From Streptomyces typhae (lineage in GTDB: Bacteria; Actinomycetota; Actinomycetes; Streptomycetales; Streptomycetaceae), in contig NZ_WPNZ01000008.1 of assembly GCF_009755605.1 (NCBI RefSeq), positions 1 through 64,000 of the forward strand: a stretch of 64,000 nt of DNA, read 5' to 3'. The position numbers were made by a program, and so were the translations under genes. The notes beneath the pieces are model-generated. The model was given only the letters and a program-made list of their open reading frames with translations. It searched no databases and had not been told where the DNA came from. This document shows, piece after piece, positions 1-8,888 of the stretch; position 1 is the stretch's first letter; every line of letters begins with the position of its first letter.

Positions 1-69
1 CGTGCCCACGGTCCGCAGGACGGTGGCTCGGGCGGAGCCGCGGTGCGTGAGGTCGCGGTAGGTGCTCAT
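1..69 (-). CDS. ROK-family sugar kinase (glucokinase-like), N-terminal fragment
   Basis: Only the first 23 codons are inside the window. They read MSTYRDLTHRGSARATVLRT and onward, which I recognise as the unusual N-terminal extension of a Streptomyces ROK-family glucokinase that precedes the usual GxDIGGTK phosphate-binding motif. The catalytic part lies beyond position 1, so identity rests on this short stretch plus context: it is the last gene in the direction of a sugar-type ABC importer operon, where a cytoplasmic sugar kinase makes sense. A 360-bp repeat-rich gap separates it from the upstream ATPase gene, so it may have its own promoter. A ROK-type transcriptional repressor is the main alternative. 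Confidence 0.5.
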   Translation of the reverse strand, partial: MSTYRDLTHRGSARATVLRTVGT

Positions 70-431
70 CGCGCCGATTCTGCCTCACGCTCGCGGGGGC
101 GCGCACAACGGGGACCAACGTTCCCCGCGCCCCCTACGGGGCGCCCCCACAGGGGCGCGAGGAACTGCGCGGCCAACCACAAAAACGCCGCAGACGCGAC
201 TGCGCAGTACTCAGCAGACGCGACTGCGGATCCGATCGGGCTGAGCGCGCCGTTCCCCGCGCCCCCTACGGGGCGCCCCCCACAGGGGCGCGAGGAACTG
301 CGCGGCCAACCACAAAAACGCCGCAGACGCGACTGCGCAGTACTCAGCAGACGCGACTGCGGATCCGATCGGGCTGAGCGCGCCGTTCCCCGCGCCCCTT
401 GCGGGGCCGGGCCCGCTGCTCCCCGCGCCCC
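70..431. repeat. Intergenic spacer with tandem 132/133-bp repeat and GC-rich hairpins
   Basis: There is no credible gene here. Positions 121-252 are repeated almost exactly at 253-385, the second copy carrying one extra C in a C-run, and a third partial copy starts at 386. Each unit begins with the hairpin arms GCGCCCC and GGGGCGC separated by CTAC (127-144, 259-276), followed by a block containing the phrase GCAGACGCGACTGCG twice in variant form. The same hairpin occurs at 425-442, overlapping the stop codon of the ABC ATPase. The hairpins could act as terminators for the importer operon. Confidence 0.75.
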
Positions 432-1276
<845 letters not shown>

Positions 1277-1280
<4 letters not shown>

Positions 1281-2329
1281 TTCGTCGCCTCCGCGCGCTT
1301 GCGGACCCACGCGTTCAGCAGGGTCGCGAGGAGCAGCATCGCTCCGAGGAAGAACTTGAACCAGTCCGGGTTCCACTCGGCGTACACGATGCCCTTGCTG
1401 GTCATACCGAAGATCAGCGCGCCCACCGCGGCACCGACCGCCGAGCCGTACCCCCCGGTGATCAGGCAGCCTCCGATGACGGCCGCGATGATGTAGATCA
1501 GCTCGTTGCCGACGCCCTCGCCCGACTGGACGACGTCGTAGTTGAAGAGCAGGTGCTGCCCGGAGACCCAGGCGCCGAAGGCGACACCCATGTACAGGCC
1601 GATCTTGGTCCGGCCGACGGGCACGCCCACCGCGCGGGCCGCCTGCTCACCGCCGCCGACCGCGAAGATCCAGTTGCCCGCGCGGGTGCGCAGCAGGATC
1701 CAGGTCGCCACCGCGATCATCGCGAGCCACCACACGATGGTGATCTTGAAGTCGACGCCGCCGATGGTGATCGTCGAGGCGAACACGTCCTTGGCGGACG
1801 AGAAGCCCTCCATGTCGGAGATCGACTTGGTGGAGACGGTGCCGCTGATCAGCTTGGTGAAGCCCAGGTTCATGCCCGTGAGCATCAGGAAGGTGCCGAG
1901 CGTGATGATGAAGCTCGGCGGGTCGGTGCGGATGAGCATGACGCCGTTGAAGACGCCGATGGCGAGAGTGGCCAGGAGGGACACCCCGACGCCGACCCAG
2001 ATGTTCGCGGTCATCTGGTAGCTGAACATCGACGAGATCAGCGCGGACGTCGTGACCATGACGCCCGCCGACAGGTCGAACTCGCCGCCGATCATCAGCA
2101 GCGCCACCGGCACCGCCATGATGCCGATGGTGGAGGCCGCGTACAGGACCGTGGCCAGGCTCGCGGTGCGCAGGAAGCTGTCGGCGACGACCGCGAAGAA
2201 CAGGAACACCGCCACGGCGCCCACGACGGAGCCCAGCTCGGGCCGGCCGAGGAACTTCTTCAGGGGCGAGGTCTTGAGCAGCCGCTCGTCGGCCGCCGGC
2301 TTCCCCGGCGCGGGTGCGGTCGTGCTCAT
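1277..2329 (-). CDS. Sugar-type ABC importer, permease
   Basis: A 350-residue integral membrane permease of the RbsC/FrcB (CUT2) type. After a charged N-terminus of about 35 residues it carries many hydrophobic segments (for example VVGAVAVFLFFAVVADSF and LLATLAIGVFNGVMLI) and the family stretch GGEFDLSAG, the counterpart of GGIDLSVG in ribose permeases. Another conserved family patch, TRAGNWIFAVGGGEQAARAVGV, is followed by IIAAVIGGCLITGGYGSAVGA. Length is normal. It overlaps the binding-protein gene upstream and the ATPase gene downstream by 4 bp each, so the three form one tightly coupled operon transcribed leftward from about 3.53 kb. Confidence 0.9.
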
Positions 2330-3339
2330 CGGGTGCCCCGCTTCGCGTATTCCTCCAGCTCGGAAGCCTGATCCTTGGTGATGATCTGCGGACCGGTGAG
2401 CACGGGCTTGCCGCCGCCGAGCACGTCGGCGTTGTAGCGGTACAGCCAGAGCAGGTCCACGGCCTCGTACCCCTGGAGGTAGGGCTGCTGGTCGACGGCG
2501 AAGCCGAGCTTGCCGGACTTCAGGCCGCCCGCGACCTTCTCGTTCAGGTCGAAGGTGTCGATCTCCGCCTTGCTGTTCGCGCCCTCCTTGGCCTTCACGG
2601 CCGTGTCGGCGAACGGCGCGCCGAGGGTGAGGACCGCGTCGATGTCCTGGTCGGACTGGAGCTTGGCCTCGATGGCGGACTGCACGTCGGGCATGTTGGT
2701 GCCCTCGACGTACAGGTTCTTCATGTCGCCCTTGAATGTCTTCCGCGCGCCGTCGCAGCGCTGCTCGTGGCCGACGTTGCCCTGCTCGTGCAGGACGCAC
2801 AGGGCCTTCTTCCTGCCACGCTCGTTCAGCTCGTCGCCGACGGCCTCGCCCGCGATCGTCTCGTCCTGGCCGATGTGGGTCAGGGCGCCGAACCTCTTGG
2901 ACTCCTCCGAGCCCGAGTTCACCGTCACCACCGGGATCCCGGCCTTGCGGGCCCGCGCCACGGCGGCCTTCATCGCGTCCGGCTTGGCCAGCGTCACGAT
3001 GATGCCGTCGACCTTCTTGTCGACGGCGGCGTCGACGAGCTGTGCCTGCTGCTGCGCCTCGTCGTGGTGCGAGTACAAGAAGTTGATGTTGTCCTTGCGC
3101 GCCGCCTCCTTGGCGCCGTTCTGGACGATGTCCCAGAACGTGTCGCCGTCACCCGAGTGCGTGATCATCGCGAAGGTCCACTCGGGCGTGCTCACCGCCG
3201 CCTTGCCCCGCGCCTGCTCCGCCTTGCGCGCGTCCTCGGCCCGCTTGCCCCCGGTGCTGCTGCATCCCACGAGGGACGCTCCGAGTACCGCCACAAGCAC
3301 GGCACCCACTGCACGTACTCCAGTACCAACCCTTGCCAC
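2326..3339 (-). CDS. Sugar-type ABC importer, substrate-binding lipoprotein
   Basis: A 337-residue periplasmic-binding-protein-like lipoprotein that captures the substrate outside the membrane. I chose the GTG at 3339: it gives a short basic N-terminus, a hydrophobic core and a lipobox ASLVGC with Cys26, and GAAGGG lies 9 nt upstream. A longer frame reaches further upstream but would bury the signal peptide behind 39 residues. The mature part has the type I fold pattern of ribose/inositol binding proteins (WTFAMITHSGDGDTFW, IVTLAKPDAM, HIGQDETIAGEAVG). With a Gfo/Idh dehydrogenase and a GntR gene alongside, an inositol-like polyol is plausible, but that is inference. First gene of the operon. 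Confidence 0.88.
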   Translation of the reverse strand: MARVGTGVRAVGAVLVAVLGASLVGCSSTGGKRAEDARKAEQARGKAAVSTPEWTFAMITHSGDGDTFWDIVQNGAKEAARKDNINFLYSHHDEAQQQAQLVDAAVDKKVDGIIVTLAKPDAMKAAVARARKAGIPVVTVNSGSEESKRFGALTHIGQDETIAGEAVGDELNERGRKKALCVLHEQGNVGHEQRCDGARKTFKGDMKNLYVEGTNMPDVQSAIEAKLQSDQDIDAVLTLGAPFADTAVKAKEGANSKAEIDTFDLNEKVAGGLKSGKLGFAVDQQPYLQGYEAVDLLWLYRYNADVLGGGKPVLTGPQIITKDQASELEEYAKRGTR

Positions 3340-3528
3340 GTCCCCGTGCCCTTCTCGCTTCGCAGTGTCTGCCGTGTCCGCGGTGCCTGCGGTGTTCGCA
3401 GTGCGTGCGGCGCTTGTCGGTGCGGCCGGGTCCGGCTTGCGGACCCGGCCGCCCAAGTATCGGTCACGCGGATCACCGGTGCGGCCATCGGGTGCCGTCG
3501 CGGTGAACTCTGCCAGTCGGCTTGAGGA

Positions 3529-3575
3529 GTTCTAACGGCGAGATCAGGGCAGCGTCAATGACTTTGTCATAACAT
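3529..3575 (-). promoter_or_regulatory. Putative promoter and operator of the ABC importer operon
   Basis: On the reverse strand TTGACG (3558-3553) and TAGAAC (3534-3529) are separated by 18 nt, a fair sigma-70-type promoter about 190 nt before the lipoprotein start. Overlapping the -35 is the perfect palindrome ATGAC-TTT-GTCAT at 3558-3570. Read on the plus strand, TTGTCATAACAT (3564-3575) matches the 12-nt palindrome upstream of the dehydrogenase gene (4458-4469) at 9 of 12 positions, so both may bind the adjacent GntR protein. By-eye assignment only. Confidence 0.45.
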
Positions 3576-3619
3576 TCTTACGGGCGCACGAGGCAGTCTC
3601 ACGGCCGCACGAGACATTC

Positions 3620-4408
3620 CTACGGCCGTACGAGGAGCTGGAACTCGAAGGAGTACCGCGAGGCGCGATAGATGTGCGAGCCGAACTCGACCGCGCGCCC
3701 GGTGTCGTCGAAGGTCGTGCGCTCCATGGTGAGCAGCGGCGCGCCCTCGGCCTCGGCGAGCAGCCCGGCCTCCTCGGCCCCGGCGGCGCGGGCGCCCACG
3801 GACTGGCGCGCGCTGTGCAGGGTGATGCCCGCGGCCCGCATCAGGCGGTAGAGCCCGGTGGCCTCCAGGCGCTCCGTGTCGAGCGGGAGCAGTCCCGCCG
3901 GGATGCGGTTGCGCAGATGGGCCATCGGTTCGCCGTGCGCGAGCCGGAGCCGCTCCACCAGATGGACGTCGCTGCCCTCGGCCACACCGAGGGCCGCCGC
4001 GGTCTCGGCGGACGCGGGCTCGACGACGTTGCGGAGCACCCGGGTCTGCGGCCGCTGCCCGGCCGCCTCCAGGTCGTCGTAGAGGCTGCTGAGCTCCAGG
4101 GGGCGCTTGACCTGGCTGTGCACGACCTGGGTGCCGACGCCCCTGCGGCGCACCAGGAGGCCTTTGTCGACGAGCGACTGGATGGCCTGGCGCACGGTGG
4201 GCCGGGACAGACCGAGCCGCCCCGCGAGGTCGATCTCGTTGCCGAGGAGGCTGCCCGGCGTCAGCGCGCCGCGCTCGATCGCCGCCTCCAGTTGCTGGGC
4301 GAGCTGGAAGTACAGCGGGACCGGACTGCTGCGGTCGACGCCGAGGTGCAGGGCCACCGTGGGGTCCACGGCCGGTTTGGCGGCTTTGGCTGCTGCTGGT
4401 TCGGTCAC
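3620..4408 (-). CDS. GntR/HutC-family transcriptional regulator
   Basis: A 262-residue regulator with an N-terminal winged helix (about residues 25-95, including LYFQLAQQLEAAI, LGLSRPTVRQAIQSLVDKGLL and RRGVGTQVV) and a C-terminal UTRA effector-binding domain ending in YRASRYSFEFQLLVRP, so it belongs to the HutC subfamily. I chose the GTG at 4408; an ATG at 4474 in the same frame would add 22 residues but would lie inside the palindrome and promoter of the divergent dehydrogenase gene. Its position between the importer operon and the dehydrogenase suggests it controls both, in response to the imported sugar or a phosphorylated derivative. Repressor function is inferred from the family. Confidence 0.88.
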   Translation of the reverse strand: MTEPAAAKAAKPAVDPTVALHLGVDRSSPVPLYFQLAQQLEAAIERGALTPGSLLGNEIDLAGRLGLSRPTVRQAIQSLVDKGLLVRRRGVGTQVVHSQVKRPLELSSLYDDLEAAGQRPQTRVLRNVVEPASAETAAALGVAEGSDVHLVERLRLAHGEPMAHLRNRIPAGLLPLDTERLEATGLYRLMRAAGITLHSARQSVGARAAGAEEAGLLAEAEGAPLLTMERTTFDDTGRAVEFGSHIYRASRYSFEFQLLVRP

Positions 4409-4457
4409 GGGGCGAGCGTAGTCCGGGGAGATGATGACGGGAAGTTCGGAAGTTCTG

Positions 4458-4503
4458 TTGTCAGGACAAACCATTGACAGGGGTGCGGGCGCGTGGCGAT
4501 GGT
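4458..4503 (+). promoter_or_regulatory. Putative GntR operator and leaderless promoter of the dehydrogenase gene
   Basis: TTGTC-AG-GACAA at 4458-4469 is a perfect palindrome. Five bases further on lies TTGACA (4474-4479), and 18 nt after it GATGGT (4498-4503), a weak TAnnnT-like -10. The start site would then fall at or next to the ATG at 4511, giving a leaderless mRNA, which is common in Streptomyces and explains the absence of a Shine-Dalgarno sequence there. The palindrome sits where a repressor would block the -35. Confidence 0.45.
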
Positions 4504-4510
4504 GGGCCCC

Positions 4511-5542
4511 ATGCGCATCGGACTGATCGGCACCGGACGTATCGGCACCTTCCACTCGGCGGTCCTCGCCCGCCATCCGGACGTGGAGTCGCTCGTGGTC
4601 GCGGACGTGGACGCCGCGCGGGCGGCGGACCTCGCGGGCCGGGTGGGGGCGGTGACGGCGCCTTCGGTGGACGCCCTCTTCGAGGCGGGCGCTCCGGGCG
4701 GGTCGCCCGCGGGTCCCCCGCTGGACGCCCTGGTGATCACTGCGGCCACCGCGGCGCACGCGGAGCTGATCGGCCGCGCGGCGCGGGCGGGCCTGCCGGT
4801 GTTCTGCGAGAAGCCCATCGCGCTCGACCTGCCGGGCACCCTGGCCGCGCTCGCCGAGGTCGAGGCCGCGGGCACCGTGCTCCAGCTCGGCTTCCAGCGG
4901 CGCTTCGACGCCGGCTACGCGGCGGCGCGCGCGGCGGTGCGGGCCGGGCGGCTCGGCCGGCTGCACACGGTGCGGGCCATGACGTCGGACCCGGCGCCGC
5001 CGCCCGCCGCCTATCTGCCGCTCTCCGGCGGCCTCTACCGCGACTGCCTCGTGCACGACTTCGACGTCGTGCGCTGGGTGACGGGGCGCGAGGTCGAGGA
5101 GGTGTACGCGATGGGTTCCGACGCGGGGCCCCTGATGTTCCGCACGGCGGGCGACGTCGACACGGCCGCGGTCCTTCTCACCCTCGACGACGGCACCCTC
5201 GTCACGGCGACGGCCACCCGCTGCAACGGCGCCGGGTACGACGTGCGCATGGAACTCGCGGGCGAGGCCGACCAGCTGGCCGTCGGCCTCGACGACCGCA
5301 CCCCGATCACCTCCGCCGAGCCGGACGGGCCCACCGCCCCCGACAAGCCGTGGCCGGGTTTCCTGGAGCGGTTCGCGCCCGCGTACGAGGCGGAGCTCGC
5401 CGCGTTCGTGGAGGTCGTACGGGGGGAGCGGGCGAACCCGTGCGACGGGCGGGAGGCGTTGCAGGCCCTGCGGATCGCCGAGGCGTGCGAGTTGTCACGC
5501 GCCGAGCGGCGCGTTGTCCGCCTCTCGGAGATACAGGGCTGA
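4511..5542 (+). CDS. Gfo/Idh/MocA-family NAD(P)-dependent dehydrogenase (inositol dehydrogenase-like)
   Basis: A 343-residue cytoplasmic oxidoreductase. The N-terminus MRIGLIGTGRIGTFH is the family Rossmann motif, followed by the conserved EKPIALD segment, whose Lys is catalytic, and the C-terminal motif region CLVHDFDVVRWVTGREVEEV with the conserved D and H. Length matches the family. GTG 4493 and ATG 4499 lie in frame upstream, but the ATG at 4511 starts exactly at the Rossmann strand and fits a leaderless promoter. The family includes inositol 2-dehydrogenase IolG, which would match a polyol importer, but substrate cannot be told from the sequence. It ends in front of a strong convergent hairpin. 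Confidence 0.88.
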   Translation: MRIGLIGTGRIGTFHSAVLARHPDVESLVVADVDAARAADLAGRVGAVTAPSVDALFEAGAPGGSPAGPPLDALVITAATAAHAELIGRAARAGLPVFCEKPIALDLPGTLAALAEVEAAGTVLQLGFQRRFDAGYAAARAAVRAGRLGRLHTVRAMTSDPAPPPAAYLPLSGGLYRDCLVHDFDVVRWVTGREVEEVYAMGSDAGPLMFRTAGDVDTAAVLLTLDDGTLVTATATRCNGAGYDVRMELAGEADQLAVGLDDRTPITSAEPDGPTAPDKPWPGFLERFAPAYEAELAAFVEVVRGERANPCDGREALQALRIAEACELSRAERRVVRLSEIQG

Positions 5543-5554
5543 GCCTGCGGCTGC

Positions 5555-5578
5555 CCCCCTGCGGGGGGCCGCAGGGGG
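5555..5578. terminator. Bidirectional hairpin between converging genes
   Basis: Arms CCCCCTGCGG and CCGCAGGGGG pair perfectly around a GGGG loop, in the 47-bp gap between the converging dehydrogenase and response-regulator genes. There is no T-tract, as usual in Streptomyces. Confidence 0.7.
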
Positions 5579-5589
5579 CGTGGGCCTCG

Positions 5590-6264
5590 TCAAGCTCCGT
5601 TCAACAGCCCCGCGTCGTGGACCAGCAGGGCGATCTGCACCCGGTTGTTCAGGTCCAGCTTGGTGAGGATGCGGGAGACGTGGGCCTTGACGGTGGCGAC
5701 GCTCAGATAGAGCTCCGCGGCGATGTCGGCGTTGGACGCCCCCTTGCCCACGGCCACGGCGACCTCCCGTTCCCGCTCCCCAAGACCCGCGAGGCGCCCG
5801 AGCGCCCGCTGCCGCCGGTCGAGCTCGGGTCCGCCCCCCGCCACCTGCGAGATCAACTGCTGGGTCACCGAGGGCGACAGGACGGGGTCCCCGGCGGCCA
5901 CCGCCCGTACCGCCGCCACGATCTCGGCGGGCGCGGTGTCCTTGAGGACGAACCCCGCTGCCCCGGCGCGCAGCGCCCGCAGCACCTGTTCGTCGGCGTG
6001 GAAGGTGGTGAGGACGACGACCTCGGGGGCGTCGGGCCGCTTGCGCAGCGTCTCGGTGGCCGCGAGGCCGTCCATCGTCGGCATCCGGATGTCCATCAGG
6101 ACGACGTCGGGCCGTACCTCGCCGACCAGCGCGGCGACCTCGCTGCCGTCACCCGCCTCCCCCACGATCTCGATGTCGTCCGCGCCGCCGAGCATGAAGG
6201 AGAGCCCGGCGCGGACCAGCGGGTCGTCGTCGACGAGCAGCAGCCTGATCGGTTTCATGCGCAT
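5590..6264 (-). CDS. LuxR/NarL-family two-component response regulator
   Basis: A 224-residue regulator with an N-terminal receiver domain (acidic pair DDD near residue 12, phosphoacceptor Asp in VVLMDIRMPTMDG, conserved Thr in VVLTTFHAD and Lys in GFVLKDTAP) and a C-terminal LuxR-type helix-turn-helix (GLGEREREVAVAVGKGASNADIAAELYLSVATVKAHVSRIL). The start may be the ATG at 6264 or at 6258; both give a full receiver domain. It is the last gene of a leftward block that begins with the histidine kinase gene at 10226 and includes two membrane-anchored paralogues, so the kinase is its likely partner. Target genes are unknown; autoregulation of the block is a reasonable guess. Confidence 0.92.
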   Translation of the reverse strand: MRMKPIRLLLVDDDPLVRAGLSFMLGGADDIEIVGEAGDGSEVAALVGEVRPDVVLMDIRMPTMDGLAATETLRKRPDAPEVVVLTTFHADEQVLRALRAGAAGFVLKDTAPAEIVAAVRAVAAGDPVLSPSVTQQLISQVAGGGPELDRRQRALGRLAGLGEREREVAVAVGKGASNADIAAELYLSVATVKAHVSRILTKLDLNNRVQIALLVHDAGLLNGA

Positions 6265-6308
6265 ACCGTAACCAGCGCCCGGACCCGTCACGGCACCGTC
6301 GGTCCCGG

Positions 6309-7577
6309 TCACGACGGCAGCCTGAGACGCAGCGGCCCGCACCCGAGCCGGTCGGCCTCCAGGGCGGCGTACCGGGGCAGCAGCCGCCGGACGTCGGCGG
6401 CCCTGCCCCCGTCCGCCGCCCGGACCAGGAAGGTGACCTCGCCGGTCTGGCAGGACGCCTGGAAGAGCCCCATGTCGTCGCGCAGGAACCCGCGCCCGCG
6501 CACCTGGTCCCCGGTGTCCCCCGCGGCCGTGACCCGGCGCCCGCCGTCGTACGAGAGCCCCTTGTAGATCAGCGCGAGCCGGGGGTCCTCGACGGTCATC
6601 AGACGCAGTCGGGGGTGGCCGAACAGCACGTCCCGGTCGCAGGTCCGCACCGGTGCGGCCGTGCCCCCGGTGACCAGCGGCCGCTCGAAGCGGCTCTCCC
6701 GGTCCCTGCCGGGCAGCCGCAGGCCCTGGACGCCGCAGATCGCGTCCCGCTTCTCGTCGAGGAAGCGGGCGGGTGCGGCCAGGCGCGCGGTGGGGTCGGG
6801 GATGGGGCTGTCGCAGCCGCGTCCCGCCATGTAGTCGTTGACGAGGGTGACCACGGCGCGGGCGAGGCGGGCCCGTTCGCCGGTGTCGACGACGTCGTCG
6901 TACGTCGTCCAGCCCGCCTCCATGTCGAAGACCAGGGGCCCTTCGCGGTCGCTGTTGCGGCCGACGCAGCCCTCGGGGACCGCGAGCCACGCGCGCGTGT
7001 CCGACACCATGCCGAGGAATCCGCCGCCGATCGGCGTCATGCGGGCGGACAGGAACTCGTCCGCCCACTTGTCGCCCGCGCCCGCGAAGCGGACGTCGAG
7101 CTGGTGCAGCCGGGCGCGGACGCGGTGGCCGCGCGGCGAGAGCAGTTCGCAGGCCCCGGAGGGTCCGTCCGAGGCGATGCGGTCGTAACTGACGCCCACC
7201 TCCGACGACTTGATGTCTCGCTTGCCGTGGAAGAGGTCCGCGACGTCGTCCTCGTCGAACGCGCCCCAGCACGCCCGCTCCCGCCCGAACGGACCGGCCT
7301 CGGCCTGCCAGGCGACCCCCGTGCCGCCGAGCAGCGCCCCCACGACGGCGGCGGCGAGCGCGGGCCGCCACCGCCCCCGGGTCAGCCGCCGCCAGTGCCA
7401 CCAGGGCCGCGGGGCCGCGGCGGCCCCGTCCCCGCTCACGGCGGCTCCGTTCGCACGCACGGCGGCCCCGCCCACGCTCACGGCGGTCACGCCCTCGTTC
7501 ACAGCGGTCACGTCTTCGCTCACGGCGGCCTCACCCCCGCTCACCGCGTCGCCCTCCGGCTTCCCGTGCGTACTCAT
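6309..7577 (-). CDS. Membrane-anchored extracellular protein with N-terminal heptad repeats
   Basis: A 422-residue protein of unknown function. Residues 10-51 consist of six imperfect 7-residue repeats of the type AAVSxDG/TAVNEGV, then basic residues, one transmembrane anchor (about 71-90, PALAAAVVGALLGGTGVAW) and an extracellular domain with several Cys. After the anchor, PFGRERACWGAF resembles WPFDGRDRYCWGAW of the gene upstream, and both ectodomains end with a Cys-containing segment, so the two are diverged paralogues. ATG 7577 overlaps the upstream stop (ATGA) and is preceded by GGGGGAG. Its place between kinase and response regulator suggests a sensory or output role at the cell surface. 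No family name is offered. Confidence 0.75.
   Translation of the reverse strand: MSTHGKPEGDAVSGGEAAVSEDVTAVNEGVTAVSVGGAAVRANGAAVSGDGAAAAPRPWWHWRRLTRGRWRPALAAAVVGALLGGTGVAWQAEAGPFGRERACWGAFDEDDVADLFHGKRDIKSSEVGVSYDRIASDGPSGACELLSPRGHRVRARLHQLDVRFAGAGDKWADEFLSARMTPIGGGFLGMVSDTRAWLAVPEGCVGRNSDREGPLVFDMEAGWTTYDDVVDTGERARLARAVVTLVNDYMAGRGCDSPIPDPTARLAAPARFLDEKRDAICGVQGLRLPGRDRESRFERPLVTGGTAAPVRTCDRDVLFGHPRLRLMTVEDPRLALIYKGLSYDGGRRVTAAGDTGDQVRGRGFLRDDMGLFQASCQTGEVTFLVRAADGGRAADVRRLLPRYAALEADRLGCGPLRLRLPS
7425..7550 (-). repeat. Six degenerate 21-bp repeats encoding heptads
   Basis: Within the N-terminus of the membrane-anchored protein, six 21-bp units encode DAVSGGE, AAVSEDV, TAVNEGV, TAVSVGG, AAVRANG and AAVSGDG. 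The Ala-Val core is kept while the rest drifts. The segment precedes the transmembrane helix and should face the cytoplasm. Confidence 0.7.
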
Positions 7578-8797
7578 CGACCGCTCCCCCTGTCGTCCGC
7601 GCCCGGCGCGACAGGCGCGCAACCGAGCCGTCGCGCCACCGCGTTGCTGAACGTGGCGAAGTACTCGTCCGCCGAACCCGTCGACGTACCGAAGGTCAGG
7701 AACGCCGTCGGGCGTCCCGCGCACCCGGCGCGTACGAGCGCGTAGCCCTTGCCGGACACGCCGGTGCCGCGCCAGCCCTTGCCGAGCGTCCCGCCCGGGG
7801 GCCTGCCGGACGCCCTGCCGTCGTCCGCGCCGTCGAGGAGCGCCGTGAGGCGGGGCTCGCGCACCATCACGGCGTCGAAGAGCTGCTGGTCCGAGCGCTC
7901 GCCGAGGCGCAGCGAGCGGCCGATGCGGACCGAGCAGGACTGGAGTTCGTCGTTGACCGCGCCGACCTGGTACTGGACGCGCAGCGCGGTCTCCTTGTCG
8001 AGGTCGCCCTCGATGTCGAGGCCCGGTATGCGGCAGGCGCCGCCCCTGGCGAAGGTCTCCGCGCGTTCCGGCAGCGTCGGCACGGGCCCGCTGACCAGCA
8101 GCGGCTCCGCGCCGGCGCAACCGGCGGACTCCATCCCCTTGTTCGCGGCGGCGACGAGGAGTTCGGCGACGGCCCGGGAGCCGCCGAGGTCGGGAACGCG
8201 GGCGAGGACGGCGTCCGCCTCGGCCTGTTCGCGCGCGTCGAGGGTGACGGCGGTGGGCCGCCCGTCGCGGGTGTCGCAGCGCTTCGGCAGGACGAGCAGG
8301 CCGTGGTGGCCGTCGGCGACGCCGGGCAGACCGTCCGGCAGGGGCATCGCGCGGTCACCGAGGTAGCCGCCGAGCCAGCCGACGCGGTCGCCGACGGACG
8401 CGGGCGCGGGGCCGTACTTCACGGTGACGGTGGTGCGCTGCCGCTTCTCGTCGCCGTCGCCGTACCGGTCGTGGGAGCTGACCGTGAGCCGGCACTCGCC
8501 GCGCCGCGTGTCCGCGGTCGGGGCGGACCCGGTGGCCGTGCGGCTGCGGCCGTCGTCGCCGCCGAAGGCCTCGTCGCCGAGGATGCCGGGGCCGCTGTCC
8601 TGTTCCCAGGCGCCCCAGCAGTAGCGGTCACGGCCGTCGAAGGGCCAGGTGTCCGTGGCCCAGGTGCCGGCACCGGAGGCGAGCAGGGCGAGGACCAGAC
8701 CGCCGGCCGCGGCCCCGCGTCCCGTCCTCACCAACCCCCGTACGCGTGCGAGCCGTTGTGTGCCCCCGGGCGCGTCCCCCGGGCTCTCCCCCGTCAC
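7574..8797 (-). CDS. Membrane-anchored extracellular protein, paralogue of the next gene
   Basis: A 407-residue protein of unknown function: short basic N-terminus, one hydrophobic anchor (about residues 30-46, AAAGGLVLALLASGAGTWA), then an extracellular domain rich in Gly, Asp and Arg with scattered Cys (YCWGAW, ECRL, RCDTRDG, GCAG, GCAP). I chose GTG 8797 over GTG 8806 because GAGAGG lies 8 nt before the former and directly abuts the latter. It lacks the heptad repeats of its paralogue. It lies 91 bp downstream of the kinase gene, a gap holding a small hairpin, and overlaps the next gene by 4 bp. Most of this class of Streptomyces surface proteins remains unassigned. Confidence 0.72.
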   Translation of the reverse strand: MTGESPGDAPGGTQRLARVRGLVRTGRGAAAGGLVLALLASGAGTWATDTWPFDGRDRYCWGAWEQDSGPGILGDEAFGGDDGRSRTATGSAPTADTRRGECRLTVSSHDRYGDGDEKRQRTTVTVKYGPAPASVGDRVGWLGGYLGDRAMPLPDGLPGVADGHHGLLVLPKRCDTRDGRPTAVTLDAREQAEADAVLARVPDLGGSRAVAELLVAAANKGMESAGCAGAEPLLVSGPVPTLPERAETFARGGACRIPGLDIEGDLDKETALRVQYQVGAVNDELQSCSVRIGRSLRLGERSDQQLFDAVMVREPRLTALLDGADDGRASGRPPGGTLGKGWRGTGVSGKGYALVRAGCAGRPTAFLTFGTSTGSADEYFATFSNAVARRLGCAPVAPGADDRGSGR

Positions 8798-8861
8798 GAT
8801 CTCCACCTCTCTGCAGGTGGCGGAGATCGTACAGAAGGTGTGCGGAAGCGAATTCAGCAGG

Positions 8862-8876
8862 CCGTGAAGATCACGG
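8862..8876 (-). other. Small inverted repeat between kinase and surface-protein genes
   Basis: CCGTGA-AGA-TCACGG is a perfect 6-bp-arm palindrome just after the kinase stop. It could be a weak attenuator or a protein-binding site for an internal promoter; TACGAT on the reverse strand (8831-8826) is a possible -10. Confidence 0.3.
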
Positions 8877-8888
8877 AGGCCGTTACCG

